A stretch of 64,000 nucleotides of DNA. It comes from Erythrobacter ramosus. GTDB taxonomy: Bacteria; Pseudomonadota; Alphaproteobacteria; Sphingomonadales; Sphingomonadaceae. Position numbers and translations under genes: made by a program. The stretch's first letter is position 1. Each line of letters starts with the position of its first letter. The stretch covers positions 201,183 through 265,182 of the forward strand of contig NZ_WTYB01000001.1 of the NCBI RefSeq assembly GCF_009828055.1, read 5' to 3'. Under the pieces are notes generated by a model, which saw nothing but the letters and a program-made list of their open reading frames with translations, made no database searches and was not told the origin of the DNA. Positions 49,484 to 57,672 of this stretch are shown piece by piece.

Positions 49484-51004
49484 ATGGCCGAACCCGAAAA
49501 AGTCACCCCGATCAAGCTGCAAGCCCCAGATGGCGACGCGGTAGCGCGCAAGCTGCCGTACAACCTTGAGGCCGAAGCGGCGTTTCTGGGCGCAGTGCTG
49601 ATCGACAACCGGGTGCTGGAAGAATTGCAGGTGCCGATTCGCGCCGATCACTTCTTCGAAGGCCTGCACCAGCGAATCTATACCCGCGTGCTGGCGCTAC
49701 TAGAACGCAACGCCACCGCCTCGCCCGTAACCTTGCGCCCCTATTTCGAGGCGGACGAGGCGCTGAAGGAGCTCGGCGGCACCAGCTATCTGGCGCAGCT
49801 GACCGCCAGCGGCGCCGGCCTGCTCGCCCCGCGCGAGCTTGCCCAGCAGATCTATGACCTCGCCTTGCTGCGCGAATTGGTGAGCGTCGGGCGCGGTCTG
49901 GTCGAAGGCGCGCTCGATACCTCGCAGGACACTTCGCCGCTGGACCGCATCGCGCAGGCCGAAGCGGCGCTGTTCGACGTGGCCGAAGGGGCGGCGACCG
50001 GCCGCGAAGCCTCGACCTTCCGTGAAGCGGCGATGCACGCGATCAAGCTGGCCGAAGCGGCGATGAATTCAGGCGGTGGCTTGTCGGGCAAGACCACGGG
50101 CCTTTCTACAATCGACCAGAAGACCTCCGGGCTTCACAATTCCGACCTTATCATCCTCGCCGGGCGTCCCGGCATGGGCAAGACCTCGCTCGCCACCAAC
50201 ATCGCTTTCAATTGCGCCGAAAAGCACTTGGAATGGCAGCGCGACGGGGGCGAGTTCAATTACGGCGCGCCGGTCGCCTTCTTCAGCCTGGAAATGAGCG
50301 CCGACCAGCTGGCAACGCGTATCTTGGCCGAACAGGCGGAGATTTCCTCGGAAGCCCTGCGCAGCGGTAAACTGACCCGCGAGGATTTCCAGAAGCTGTC
50401 CTACGCCAGCCAGCGCCTCGCCGAACTGCCGCTCTATATCGACGATACGCCCGCGCTGACGATCTCGGCCCTGCGCACCCGCGCACGGCGGATGAAGCGG
50501 CGGCACGATATCGGCCTGATCATCGTCGACTACCTGCAACTGCTGCAAGGCTCGGGCCGGGCAAACGACAACCGGGTGAACGAAATCTCGGAAATCAGCC
50601 GAGGTCTGAAAACGCTGGCGAAGGAATTGCAGGTTCCGGTCATTGCGCTGTCGCAGCTCAGCCGTGCGGTCGAACAGCGCGAAGACAAGCGCCCGATGCT
50701 GTCCGACTTGCGCGAATCCGGCTCGATCGAGCAGGACGCCGACATGGTGTGGTTCATCTTCCGCGGCGATTACTACCACCTGCTGGTCAAGCCCGATACG
50801 CCTGACGCAAGCTCCACTCCCGATGTGCAGGAGAAATACCGCGCGTGGGAGGAGAAGTTCGAAGGGCTGGTGGGCCGCGCCACCCTGATCGTGGCGAAGC
50901 AGCGCCACGGCTCGACCGGCAATGTCCCGCTCCACTTCCAGAGCGACATCACCAAGTTCACCTCGCCGAATTACAAGGACTATTCGGACTGGGGGCAGGA
51001 GTAG
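49484..51004 (+). CDS. dnaB: Replicative DNA helicase
   Basis: A 506-residue hexameric helicase. The N-terminal domain (residues 25-125) has PYNLEAEAAFLGAVLIDNRV. The motor has Walker A ILAGRPGMGKTSLATNIAFN (about 224-243), AFFSLEMSADQLATRILAEQ, LIIVDYLQLLQGSG, VPVIALSQLSRAVEQREDKR and LRESGSIEQDADMVWFIFR. The start 49484 (MAEPEKVTP) is preferred; the frame is open to 49418. Divergent from UPF0262 with about 147 bp between starts. Confidence 0.97.
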   Translation: MAEPEKVTPIKLQAPDGDAVARKLPYNLEAEAAFLGAVLIDNRVLEELQVPIRADHFFEGLHQRIYTRVLALLERNATASPVTLRPYFEADEALKELGGTSYLAQLTASGAGLLAPRELAQQIYDLALLRELVSVGRGLVEGALDTSQDTSPLDRIAQAEAALFDVAEGAATGREASTFREAAMHAIKLAEAAMNSGGGLSGKTTGLSTIDQKTSGLHNSDLIILAGRPGMGKTSLATNIAFNCAEKHLEWQRDGGEFNYGAPVAFFSLEMSADQLATRILAEQAEISSEALRSGKLTREDFQKLSYASQRLAELPLYIDDTPALTISALRTRARRMKRRHDIGLIIVDYLQLLQGSGRANDNRVNEISEISRGLKTLAKELQVPVIALSQLSRAVEQREDKRPMLSDLRESGSIEQDADMVWFIFRGDYYHLLVKPDTPDASSTPDVQEKYRAWEEKFEGLVGRATLIVAKQRHGSTGNVPLHFQSDITKFTSPNYKDYSDWGQE

Positions 51005-51005
51005 G

Positions 51006-52151
51006 TCAGGCGGTCAGCGCAACCACGTCACTCGGCTCCGGCATGGGGCGGGCTTCTGCCTTGGCCTGGTATAGCGCGCGGTCGGCATGTTCGAACAGCG
51101 CGTCAGCGCTCGCTCCGTCATCGGGCCATTGCGCTACGCCGACGCTGGCGCCAACCTGAACCGGCACGCCTTCGATCTGATGTGGGCGGGCCAGCGCGAT
51201 CAGAATACGCGCCGCAATCGGGGCGCCGTTAAGCGGCGAATGCGGCGGGATCAGCACCGCGAATTCATCGCCCCCCTGCCGCACCACCAATCCATCGTCA
51301 CCAATAGTCTCGCGCAGCCGCTCGGCCACGCTGCGCAGCAGCTTGTCACCGAAGGCATGGCCGTGACGGTCGTTGACAGGCTTGAACCCGTCGAGATCAA
51401 GCAGCGCCAGCCGGAACCCGCCTGCAGCATCGCCCTTCCCAAGCAGCGCGGCAATCCGCCCTTCCAGCGCGCGGCGATTCGCAAGGCCGGTGAGCGGATC
51501 GGTGTGCGCCAGATCGCGGGTCTGTTGCTGCAATTGGAGCAGATCAACCAGCATCACATGGCCTTGCAGGATGAAGCGCACCAGAATTACAGTGGCGAGG
51601 ATCAGGCTGGTGGCCGCAGCCATCTCTGCCGGGCGGCCCGAAGCCAGCATCAGTATTGAGATCGGCACCACCCCGATCACCAGATTGACGATCGCGGCCA
51701 AGCGAATTGCCGAGAGGCAATAGGCCGTCGCCAGCGCTCCCATCGCGATGATCATGGCAAAGCTGGCATGGCTTTCCGGCGGCGAAGCGAGCCAGTTGAT
51801 GACTGCCCAGCTGCTGCACATCACCCCCACCATGCCCGAAACGCTGGAGGTCTTCCTCACGATCAGCTGGGCGCGGCGCAAGCTAAGCTGACGGCTGCGG
51901 CTGACACGGTTCTCGACCAGACCGAGCACGCATAGCACCGCCAGCAGCGCGGGCATTCCGTATTTGATCGCCCAGTGAAGCTCAGCCGCGCCCGCCCACG
52001 CCGCCGTTGGCGTGGTGGCGAGCAGCATCAGATACATCATCGGCGACTGGCTCTCGACCCGGCGCGCGCGCAGGATCGTGAAATCATCCCGGATCGCATC
52101 CGGGACCGGCGGCACGAACCGGCGGCGCAAAATGTCGGTGATCCCCCTCAT
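51006..52151 (-). CDS. Diguanylate cyclase with an N-terminal membrane domain
   Basis: A 381-residue protein. Five or six hydrophobic segments fill residues 45-200 (MPALLAVLCVLGLVE, SFAMIIAMGALATAYCLSAI, AAIVNLVIGVVPISILMLAS). The GGDEF domain starts at HTDPLTGLANRRALEGRIAA and its active site is VVRQGGDEFAVLIP near residue 295, intact. A weak RxxD inhibitory-site candidate is not obvious. It would make cyclic di-GMP. It ends 1 nt from the dnaB stop (convergent). Confidence 0.92.
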   Translation of the reverse strand: MRGITDILRRRFVPPVPDAIRDDFTILRARRVESQSPMMYLMLLATTPTAAWAGAAELHWAIKYGMPALLAVLCVLGLVENRVSRSRQLSLRRAQLIVRKTSSVSGMVGVMCSSWAVINWLASPPESHASFAMIIAMGALATAYCLSAIRLAAIVNLVIGVVPISILMLASGRPAEMAAATSLILATVILVRFILQGHVMLVDLLQLQQQTRDLAHTDPLTGLANRRALEGRIAALLGKGDAAGGFRLALLDLDGFKPVNDRHGHAFGDKLLRSVAERLRETIGDDGLVVRQGGDEFAVLIPPHSPLNGAPIAARILIALARPHQIEGVPVQVGASVGVAQWPDDGASADALFEHADRALYQAKAEARPMPEPSDVVALTA

Positions 52152-52217
52152 CCTGCCGGGATTAGTCAGGAGACGTGAAATACGCGTTAAGCACAGGCAA
52201 AAGCCTCTCGCGCCGCA

Positions 52218-52304
52218 TCACTCGCCGCGCCATTTAAGCAGCAGCCACGGCACACGGTCGGGCGCGAATTGGGTGCGGCTTTTGCGGTCGAAATAGGGCG
52301 GCAT
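52218..52304 (-). CDS. Possible 28-residue micro-protein or gene remnant
   Basis: The frame reads MPPYFDRKSRTQFAPDRVPW then LLLKWRGE and stops. The composition looks protein-like and the reading contrasts with the otherwise empty 220-bp gap. There is no strong ribosome site. It may be the C-terminal remnant of a lost gene. Confidence 0.25.
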   Translation of the reverse strand: MPPYFDRKSRTQFAPDRVPWLLLKWRGE

Positions 52305-52373
52305 GGGAGCCAGAGCCGCGAACCCAATAAGGTCAGCACGTGGCTAAACCGCGGGCCCGACGACCGATGCAGG

Positions 52374-53594
52374 CTAGCTCGCGCCGACCTTGCTGATGCG
52401 GTAATCGGCAAGGCTCATCCAGTAAGCGAACCGCCAGCGCATCCGGTTGATGAAGGTGCTTTCCCGTTCATACCGCTCGCGCGTCATTGGCTCACTGGCG
52501 GCTTCCATGTGGTCGATCAGCTCGCGCAGCTTGGCGGCCAGCTCCGCGTCCTCGATCCGCACCATCAGCTCGACATTGATGCGGAACGACCGCTTGTCGA
52601 GATTGGCGCTGCCGACATAGCTCGCATCATCCACCACCATCAGCTTCATGTGCAGCTTGCACGGCTGGAACTCGGCAATCTTGGCACCGGCGCGCAGCAG
52701 CTTGCCATAAAGCAGCCGCGCCATATCGACCGCGGCCGAGATGTCGGACTTGCCTGCCATGATCATCCGCACCTCACCGCGCCGCGCGACCTGCGCCATC
52801 TGGCGGCGGTAACTGCGCGGCGGGGAGAAATAGGCCGAGACTGTGTCGAGCCGCTTGGCCTTCACCAGATCCTGCCGAAAACACCATGCCCAGTGCCCGC
52901 GCCGCACCAGCGGCCCGCCAACCAGCAACCGCACCTTCCCATCAGTCCCATCGGCGCCGCCGTCCCAGGCCTTGACGATATCGCGCAAGCGGCGGAGCTG
53001 GCTTGTGCGACCGTTGGCCTCGTTCGCGACCCATTTCTGCAAAAGGTCGAACCAGCGCATGAACTGCTCCACCACCGCGCCCTCGATCAGCACCGACAGA
53101 TCGCACCACCCATTATTGGCGGGGATCGCGAAGTAATGATCGGAGACATTGGCCCCGCCCGTCATCACCCGTGCGCCGTCGGCGATCACGAACTTCTGAT
53201 GGTTGCGCACCAGATAGCGCTTGCCCCAATTCGGCGAGAAGACTGCGAAGCTGCCGCCGGCCTCCTCAAGCGGGGCGAAGAACTCGGCGCCCGCGTCATT
53301 GCCGAAATCATCCACGATCAGGTCGACCGTCACCCCGCGCTGCGCGGCGGTGACCAACGCGTCGCGCACCATCGTGCCGGAGATGTCACTGTCGAACAGG
53401 TAGTAGAACAGCTTAAGGCTGTCCTGCGCGCCGTCGATCAGCGCGACCAGCGCCTTCAGCCGGTCCTGCCCGTGGGGGTAGAAGGTAAATTCATGCCCGG
53501 CGGCGGTGAGGTTGAACGGGTCCAGATCGGAATAATCAGTCACCTGCTCGCCGGATTGGGAAGAATCGGCGGCGGGAGCGGGAGCGGTGGCCAT
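52374..53594 (-). CDS. Phospholipase D family protein (cardiolipin synthase-like)
   Basis: A 406-residue protein with two HKD motifs: RNHQKFVIADGARVMTGGAN near residue 130 and KLHMKLMVVDDASYVGSANL near 312. Unlike classical cardiolipin synthase it lacks N-terminal membrane segments and starts with a Ser/Gln-rich tail. It likely joins or exchanges head groups of phospholipids at the inner membrane. Length and motifs are complete. Confidence 0.93.
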   Translation of the reverse strand: MATAPAPAADSSQSGEQVTDYSDLDPFNLTAAGHEFTFYPHGQDRLKALVALIDGAQDSLKLFYYLFDSDISGTMVRDALVTAAQRGVTVDLIVDDFGNDAGAEFFAPLEEAGGSFAVFSPNWGKRYLVRNHQKFVIADGARVMTGGANVSDHYFAIPANNGWCDLSVLIEGAVVEQFMRWFDLLQKWVANEANGRTSQLRRLRDIVKAWDGGADGTDGKVRLLVGGPLVRRGHWAWCFRQDLVKAKRLDTVSAYFSPPRSYRRQMAQVARRGEVRMIMAGKSDISAAVDMARLLYGKLLRAGAKIAEFQPCKLHMKLMVVDDASYVGSANLDKRSFRINVELMVRIEDAELAAKLRELIDHMEAASEPMTRERYERESTFINRMRWRFAYWMSLADYRISKVGAS

Positions 53595-53739
53595 GGCGCC
53601 TTGTAACGCGCGGCAAGCACAAAGCCACTGCCCGTTGCGACAAAGCGCAGCAGGCGCGGGACTTGCGGCACGCGCTCAGTTCACGCCGGTGCAGGTCGCC
53701 GATTACATTACCTTGCGGCTGCTCGCCCCGACGCGCTAG
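53595..53739. other. Gap with a gene-remnant-like reading
   Basis: On the plus strand a frame with no clear start reads ARAQFTPVQVADYITLRLLA then PTR and stops at 53739, directly before the ATG of the 65-residue frame. It looks like the C-terminal end of a lost or very short gene. No family recognised. Confidence 0.25.
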
Positions 53740-53937
53740 ATGGCCGAGGTGGCCGGCCGCGCACAGCGCTCGATCCTGACGCTGATTCGCGCCAACGCGG
53801 ATCGCCAGTCAGAAATGTCGCGCTTTGATCTCACCTGTCTGGCCACGCTCTACCGCCTGCGCTTCAATGCGACCGCCATGGAAGTGGCGATGACCACTGC
53901 GCGCATGCTGGCAGAGGATGGGGAGGAGGCGCGGTAG
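53740..53937 (+). CDS. Possible small protein of unknown function
   Basis: A 65-residue frame (MAEVAGRAQRSILTLIRANA...) with DRQSEMSRFDLTCLATLYRL and a helical end. It is placed in a gap between two minus-strand genes and follows a stop codon directly, with no good ribosome site. It may be real, or part of a decayed gene. Confidence 0.35.
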   Translation: MAEVAGRAQRSILTLIRANADRQSEMSRFDLTCLATLYRLRFNATAMEVAMTTARMLAEDGEEAR

Positions 53938-53956
53938 GACGGCAGCGCCTAGCGGA

Positions 53957-54457
53957 TCAAGGCCGGGCCTCCAGCGGATCAACCGGCGCGCGCTCGGCAA
54001 AGTCGAACACCGCAGGCTGGCGCCGCAACGGCGACACCCGCACGCCTTCCGCTTCCAGCAGCATGGTCTGATAATCCGTTCCGCCTGGGTATTTCGGATT
54101 GAGAAAGCCGCCCTTCTTAAGCACGCGCCACCACGGTGTCAGCTCGGCATCGGGCATGCCCATCTCGCGCTGCTCCTCGGCGGCACGGGCGCACATGTTG
54201 AGGAAGATTGCGGTCGAAACCGGGCAGGCCACCGCGACCGAATAGCGGCGGGCGATAGCGGCGCGCAGGCCATCCAGCGTCACCAGCTCCCCGCTCCTCA
54301 GGCGGCGCACCATCGCGTTTACCTCCGCTGGCGACGACACCACCATCGCACCGCCATCGGCCTCGCGATAGCCGGGTGCGCCCGGGGGAATGAGATGGAC
54401 GATGTGCGGCTCACGTCCGCTGGAAAGATGGTCGAGGGCGGTCTTGCGCTTTCCCAT
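53957..54457 (-). CDS. MGMT-like family protein
   Basis: A 166-residue protein. LRSGELVTLDGLRAAIARRY then SVAVACPVSTAIFLNMCARA matches the HTH region of alkyltransferase-like proteins, and TPWWRVLKKGGFLNPKYPGG then TDYQTMLLEAEGV the PxxRV and LLxxEG parts. The PCHR cysteine of true alkyltransferases is not present at the matching site. A non-enzymatic DNA-lesion binder is possible. Relatives of this form occur in Firmicutes as well. Confidence 0.78.
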   Translation of the reverse strand: MGKRKTALDHLSSGREPHIVHLIPPGAPGYREADGGAMVVSSPAEVNAMVRRLRSGELVTLDGLRAAIARRYSVAVACPVSTAIFLNMCARAAEEQREMGMPDAELTPWWRVLKKGGFLNPKYPGGTDYQTMLLEAEGVRVSPLRRQPAVFDFAERAPVDPLEARP

Positions 54458-54719
54458 GGGCGATAGGCTCCTGATTCGAGGAAGGTCTATCGCAACTCAC
54501 ACAGAGCGGGAATAAGATGACTTTGTTCACCTTTTGAGCAGTGATCGCCCTATCCGGCATCCCGCCTCGGAATACACTGAGGCGCGGTTCGGCACGTCGC
54601 CTATGCGGGTTGCACAGTCCGGTCCGCGCTGGCTGACACCCCCTTTTCCTTGACTTCGTGCCCCCGCCTGCCTAGCTGCGCGCTTCTCTTTCCGTCCCGA
54701 TTCTGACAAAAGGCTGCCC
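54458..54719. other. Upstream region of rpoZ
   Basis: About 260 bp between the MGMT-like start and rpoZ. A short AT-rich stretch (ATAAGATGACTTTGTTCACC) lies near 54513-54532. The rpoZ ATG is preceded by AAAAGGCTGCCC. No hairpin or small gene stands out. Confidence 0.4.
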
Positions 54720-55064
54720 ATGGCACGCGTTACCGTTGAAGATTGCGTCGACAAGGTTCCCAACCGGTTCGACCTCGTCCTGCTTGCCGCGCAGCGTGCG
54801 CGCGAGATTTCGGGCGGTAGCGAGCTGACCATCGATCGTGACCGCGACAAGAACCCGGTCGTGGCCTTGCGCGAAATCGCCGAGGAAACCGTTGGCCCGC
54901 GCGCGCTGCATGAATCGCTCGTCACCAGCCTGCAGAAGATCCTGCCCGATGACGAGGACGAGGCCGATGAGATCGGTTCGCTCAGCCAGTCGGCGGAAGC
55001 GCTGCGGATCACCGCCTCGGCACCGGCGCGCACCTCCTCGCTCGGCGGTGACTACGACGGGTAA
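54720..55064 (+). CDS. rpoZ: RNA polymerase omega subunit
   Basis: A 114-residue protein with the omega core [40 protein letters not shown] and [17 protein letters not shown]. The acidic tail ([14 protein letters not shown]) is usual in alphaproteobacteria. It helps assemble and stabilise RNA polymerase. It is followed by a strong terminator, so it is likely monocistronic. Confidence 0.97.
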   Translation: MARVTVEDCVDKVPNRFDLVLLAAQRAREISGGSELTIDRDRDKNPVVALREIAEETVGPRALHESLVTSLQKILPDDEDEADEIGSLSQSAEALRITASAPARTSSLGGDYDG

Positions 55065-55093
55065 GCGCTTCGCTATAAAATATTAGCCCAATT

Positions 55094-55150
55094 CGAGGGG
55101 CGGTCCAGACCGGGGTTCACCGGCCCAGACCGCCCCTCGGTCGTTTTAGC
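55094..55150 (+). terminator. Intrinsic terminator of rpoZ
   Basis: A perfect 12-bp stem (CGAGGGGCGGTC with GACCGCCCCTCG, 22-nt loop holding the smaller pair CCGG and CCGG) followed by GTCGTTTTAG, 29 nt after the stop. Confidence 0.85.
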
Positions 55151-55260
55151 CTCTGCTTGACCACTTCTTGACCCCGCCTTGCCCGCGCTTGCCTTCGGGC
55201 TTCGCGGCGTTATCCCATGTGGCTGTAACGGAACGGTCATATCACGGGGCGGCAAGGCGC

Positions 55261-55992
55261 ATGGCATCGATTGCGGTCTACAGCGTAAAGGGCGGGGTCG
55301 GGAAGACAACGCTGGCGGTTAATCTCGCTTGGTGCTCGGCAAGCATCTCGCGCCGCAAGACGTTGCTGTGGGATCTGGACGCGGCCAATGGCTCGGGCTT
55401 CCTCTTGGGCGTGGACCCCAAGAAAAAACGCAGCGCAGACAGCATGTTCGCCGAAGGCAGCGATCCGGCCAAGCTGATCCAGCCGACCGCCTTTCCCGGC
55501 CTCGACCTGCTACCCGCTGACGAGAGCATCCGCGCGATTGATCGCACGCTTGACCGGATGGGGAAGAAGAAGCGGCTGGCCAAGCTGACGGCGGCGCTAG
55601 GCAAGGACTATGATCGGATCATCTTCGATTGTCCGCCCGTTCTCAACGAGTTAAGCGCTCAGATCATCCGCGCTGCCGACCTCATCATCGTCCCCCTGCC
55701 GCCCTCGCCCCTGTCGGCCCGGGCGTTCGAAGTCGTGGTCGAGGAAGTGCGCGGGGCCGGCAAGGGGCATCCGCCGATCCTGCCCGTGCTCGCCATGCTC
55801 GACCTGCGCCGGAGCCTGCACAAGGAAGCGCGTGAGGCCAACCCGAACTGGCCCGCCATTCCGCTCGCCAGCGCGGTCGAACAATGCGCGGTGGAGCGCA
55901 AGCCTGTCGGCGCCTTCGCCCCACGCTCTCCTGCGGCGCGCGCCATTGCCCAACTTTGGACCGCGATCGAACGCAAGCTGGCTGAGAAATAG
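55261..55992 (+). CDS. ParA-family ATPase
   Basis: A 243-residue deviant Walker ATPase. IAVYSVKGGVGKTTLAVNLA has the signature KGGVGKT, TLLWDLDAANGSGFLLG the A-prime Asp, and DRIIFDCPPVLNELSAQIIR the Walker B part. It lies away from chromosome parAB and has no ParB partner beside it, so a role in positioning some other cargo is likely. The start 55261 has no upstream homology beyond it; an open frame to 55168 exists. Confidence 0.9.
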   Translation: MASIAVYSVKGGVGKTTLAVNLAWCSASISRRKTLLWDLDAANGSGFLLGVDPKKKRSADSMFAEGSDPAKLIQPTAFPGLDLLPADESIRAIDRTLDRMGKKKRLAKLTAALGKDYDRIIFDCPPVLNELSAQIIRAADLIIVPLPPSPLSARAFEVVVEEVRGAGKGHPPILPVLAMLDLRRSLHKEAREANPNWPAIPLASAVEQCAVERKPVGAFAPRSPAARAIAQLWTAIERKLAEK

Positions 55993-56057
55993 CCGCTTTC
56001 GCAGGTGCGGGAAAAAGGCTTATACCAGCGCGGTTTGCAGACACAGGGGGGCGCAGC

Positions 56058-57113
56058 ATGAGCGGATTGGGCGAGGGAATCGGCGCGGCGATCGAAGGCG
56101 GCCTGCTGGCGCGCGCGGTCGAACCCCGAGCCGGCGAGATCGGCAGCCATTCGCCGGCAAGTTCCGTCACCTGCGCGAATTGCGGCACTTCCTATCACGG
56201 GCATTTCTGCCCGGAGTGCGGTCAGAAGGCCCACATCCACCGTAGCCTCGCCGCCATCGGGCATGACATCATGCACGGGGTGCTGCACCTCGACGGCAAG
56301 CTGTGGGAGACACTGCCGCTGCTGACTTTCAAGCCGGGGGAGCTCACCCGCCGCTACATTACGGGCGAGCGCGCCAAGTTCGTCAGCCCGATGGCGATGT
56401 TCCTGTTCACGGTCTTCGCGATGTTCGCGGTGTTCCAGATGGTCGGCATCGGAGCGCCAACCGATTTGGCGAACGACCTGTTCGGATCGGACGACGACAA
56501 CCCGGTTCAGACCGAGGTGCGCAGCCAGATGGAAGCGCTGGAAAAAGAGCGTGCCACCCTACCCGCGAAGAGCCCTCGCCGCGCGCAGATCGATAGCGAG
56601 CTAAAGGGGCTCAATCTGGTCTTTGCCAAGGCTGGGAGCCCGGGCGACGAGACGGATAAGGTCGTCACCTTCAATACCGGCAATTCGTGGCTCGATCACA
56701 AGCTGTTGGAAAAATGGAAAAATAATCCAGGGCTGATGCTCTACAAGCTCCAGGCCAACGGGTACAAATTCAGCTGGCTGCTCATTCCGCTATCGGTGCC
56801 GTTCCTGTGGGCGATGTTCCTGTGGCGGCGGCAGTTCAAGGCCTATGACCACGCGGTGTTCGTCACCTATTCGCTGAGCTTCATGTCCCTGCTGTTCATC
56901 GTGATGTCGATCCTCAGCACGATCCCCGATGGCGGCGGCTGGTCGGCGATGTTGTTCTTTGTGGCTGCTCCGCTCCACCTCTACAAGCAGCTTCGCCAAG
57001 CCTATGGCCTCAGCCGCTTTTCGGCGTTCTGGCGGTTCTGCGTGCTTATCTTCTGCATGCAGATCGTAGTGTTGCTGTTCCTGATTGTTCTGGGTCTGCT
57101 GGGCGCGTTCTGA
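56058..57113 (+). CDS. DUF3667-like membrane protein with a zinc ribbon
   Basis: A 351-residue protein. A zinc ribbon (TCANCGTSYHGHFCPECGQK) at residues 38-57 is followed by the DUF3667 segment HDIMHGVLHLDGKLWETLPL and LLTFKPGELTRRYITGERAK. Membrane segments follow: MAMFLFTVFAMFAVFQMVG, then after a charged 100-residue loop FSWLLIPLSVPFLWAMFLW, LSFMSLLFIVMSILSTI and FCVLIFCMQIVVLLFLIVLG. Function unknown; common in sphingomonads. Confidence 0.88.
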   Translation: MSGLGEGIGAAIEGGLLARAVEPRAGEIGSHSPASSVTCANCGTSYHGHFCPECGQKAHIHRSLAAIGHDIMHGVLHLDGKLWETLPLLTFKPGELTRRYITGERAKFVSPMAMFLFTVFAMFAVFQMVGIGAPTDLANDLFGSDDDNPVQTEVRSQMEALEKERATLPAKSPRRAQIDSELKGLNLVFAKAGSPGDETDKVVTFNTGNSWLDHKLLEKWKNNPGLMLYKLQANGYKFSWLLIPLSVPFLWAMFLWRRQFKAYDHAVFVTYSLSFMSLLFIVMSILSTIPDGGGWSAMLFFVAAPLHLYKQLRQAYGLSRFSAFWRFCVLIFCMQIVVLLFLIVLGLLGAF

Positions 57114-57134
57114 TCGCGCCGCAGCGAAGCGCGA

Positions 57135-57545
57135 TCAACGGCAGGGGAAACGCTGACGCACAAGCTGCGAGAAAGCTTCGCGGATCGTGGTGCGCGCAGC
57201 GGCTTCCGGAGTGTAGCCCGCCAGATGAGCGAACAGCACATCGCTTTCGATCTCGGCTTCGGGCGGCAGGCAGGCTTCGACCGGCTGCCCGGCCGTGAGC
57301 CGGTCAGCTAGGGTCTGGCGATAGGCCTTGCCGACGGCCGAGATCGCTCCGAACAATTCGCCAGCCTCGGGTGAAAGCGTCCATTCGGGGCCGCCTGTGC
57401 GCAGTTGATCGACCCGGGCGAGAAAGGCCGCCACGGTCATGTCGGGCGAGGGAGTGATCGCGGTCGTGGGCACGGTCTGCGCGATGCTTGCCCCTGACAT
57501 CACCAGCGCGCTGGCGACCAACGCCAAAGCCATCACTCGCAGCAT
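57135..57545 (-). CDS. Exported Rap1a/Tai-like protein
   Basis: A 136-residue protein with a signal peptide (MLRVMALALVASALVMSGAS then IA). The mature part has FLARVDQLRTGGPEWTLSPE, YRQTLADRLTAGQPVEACLP and a terminal FSQLVRQRFPC. The two Cys and helical pattern are similar to Rap1a immunity-type proteins, but the match is by impression only. The start at 57545 follows AGGGGC; an upstream ATG at 57623 has no signal peptide. Confidence 0.68.
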   Translation of the reverse strand: MLRVMALALVASALVMSGASIAQTVPTTAITPSPDMTVAAFLARVDQLRTGGPEWTLSPEAGELFGAISAVGKAYRQTLADRLTAGQPVEACLPPEAEIESDVLFAHLAGYTPEAAARTTIREAFSQLVRQRFPCR

Positions 57546-57621
57546 CCGATTGCCCCTGCCTCTTGATCCTGAGAAGTGGCCGGATGTGCTGCTCGCCAGC
57601 TTAACCCACGCTGAAAGCAAC

Positions 57622-57651
57622 AAAAAAGGCGCCGGAATTGCTTCCGGCGCC
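57622..57651 (-). terminator. Intrinsic terminator of ftsH
   Basis: A perfect 10-bp stem (GGCGCCGGAA with TTCCGGCGCC, 4-nt loop) followed by TTTTTT on the minus strand, 21 nt after the ftsH stop. Confidence 0.92.
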
Positions 57652-57672
57652 CTTGTTGTTCATGGCAGAGGA

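Noticed and set aside
52269..53606. Plus-strand frame of 445 codons
   Set aside because: Antisense to the phospholipase D gene with two HKD motifs.
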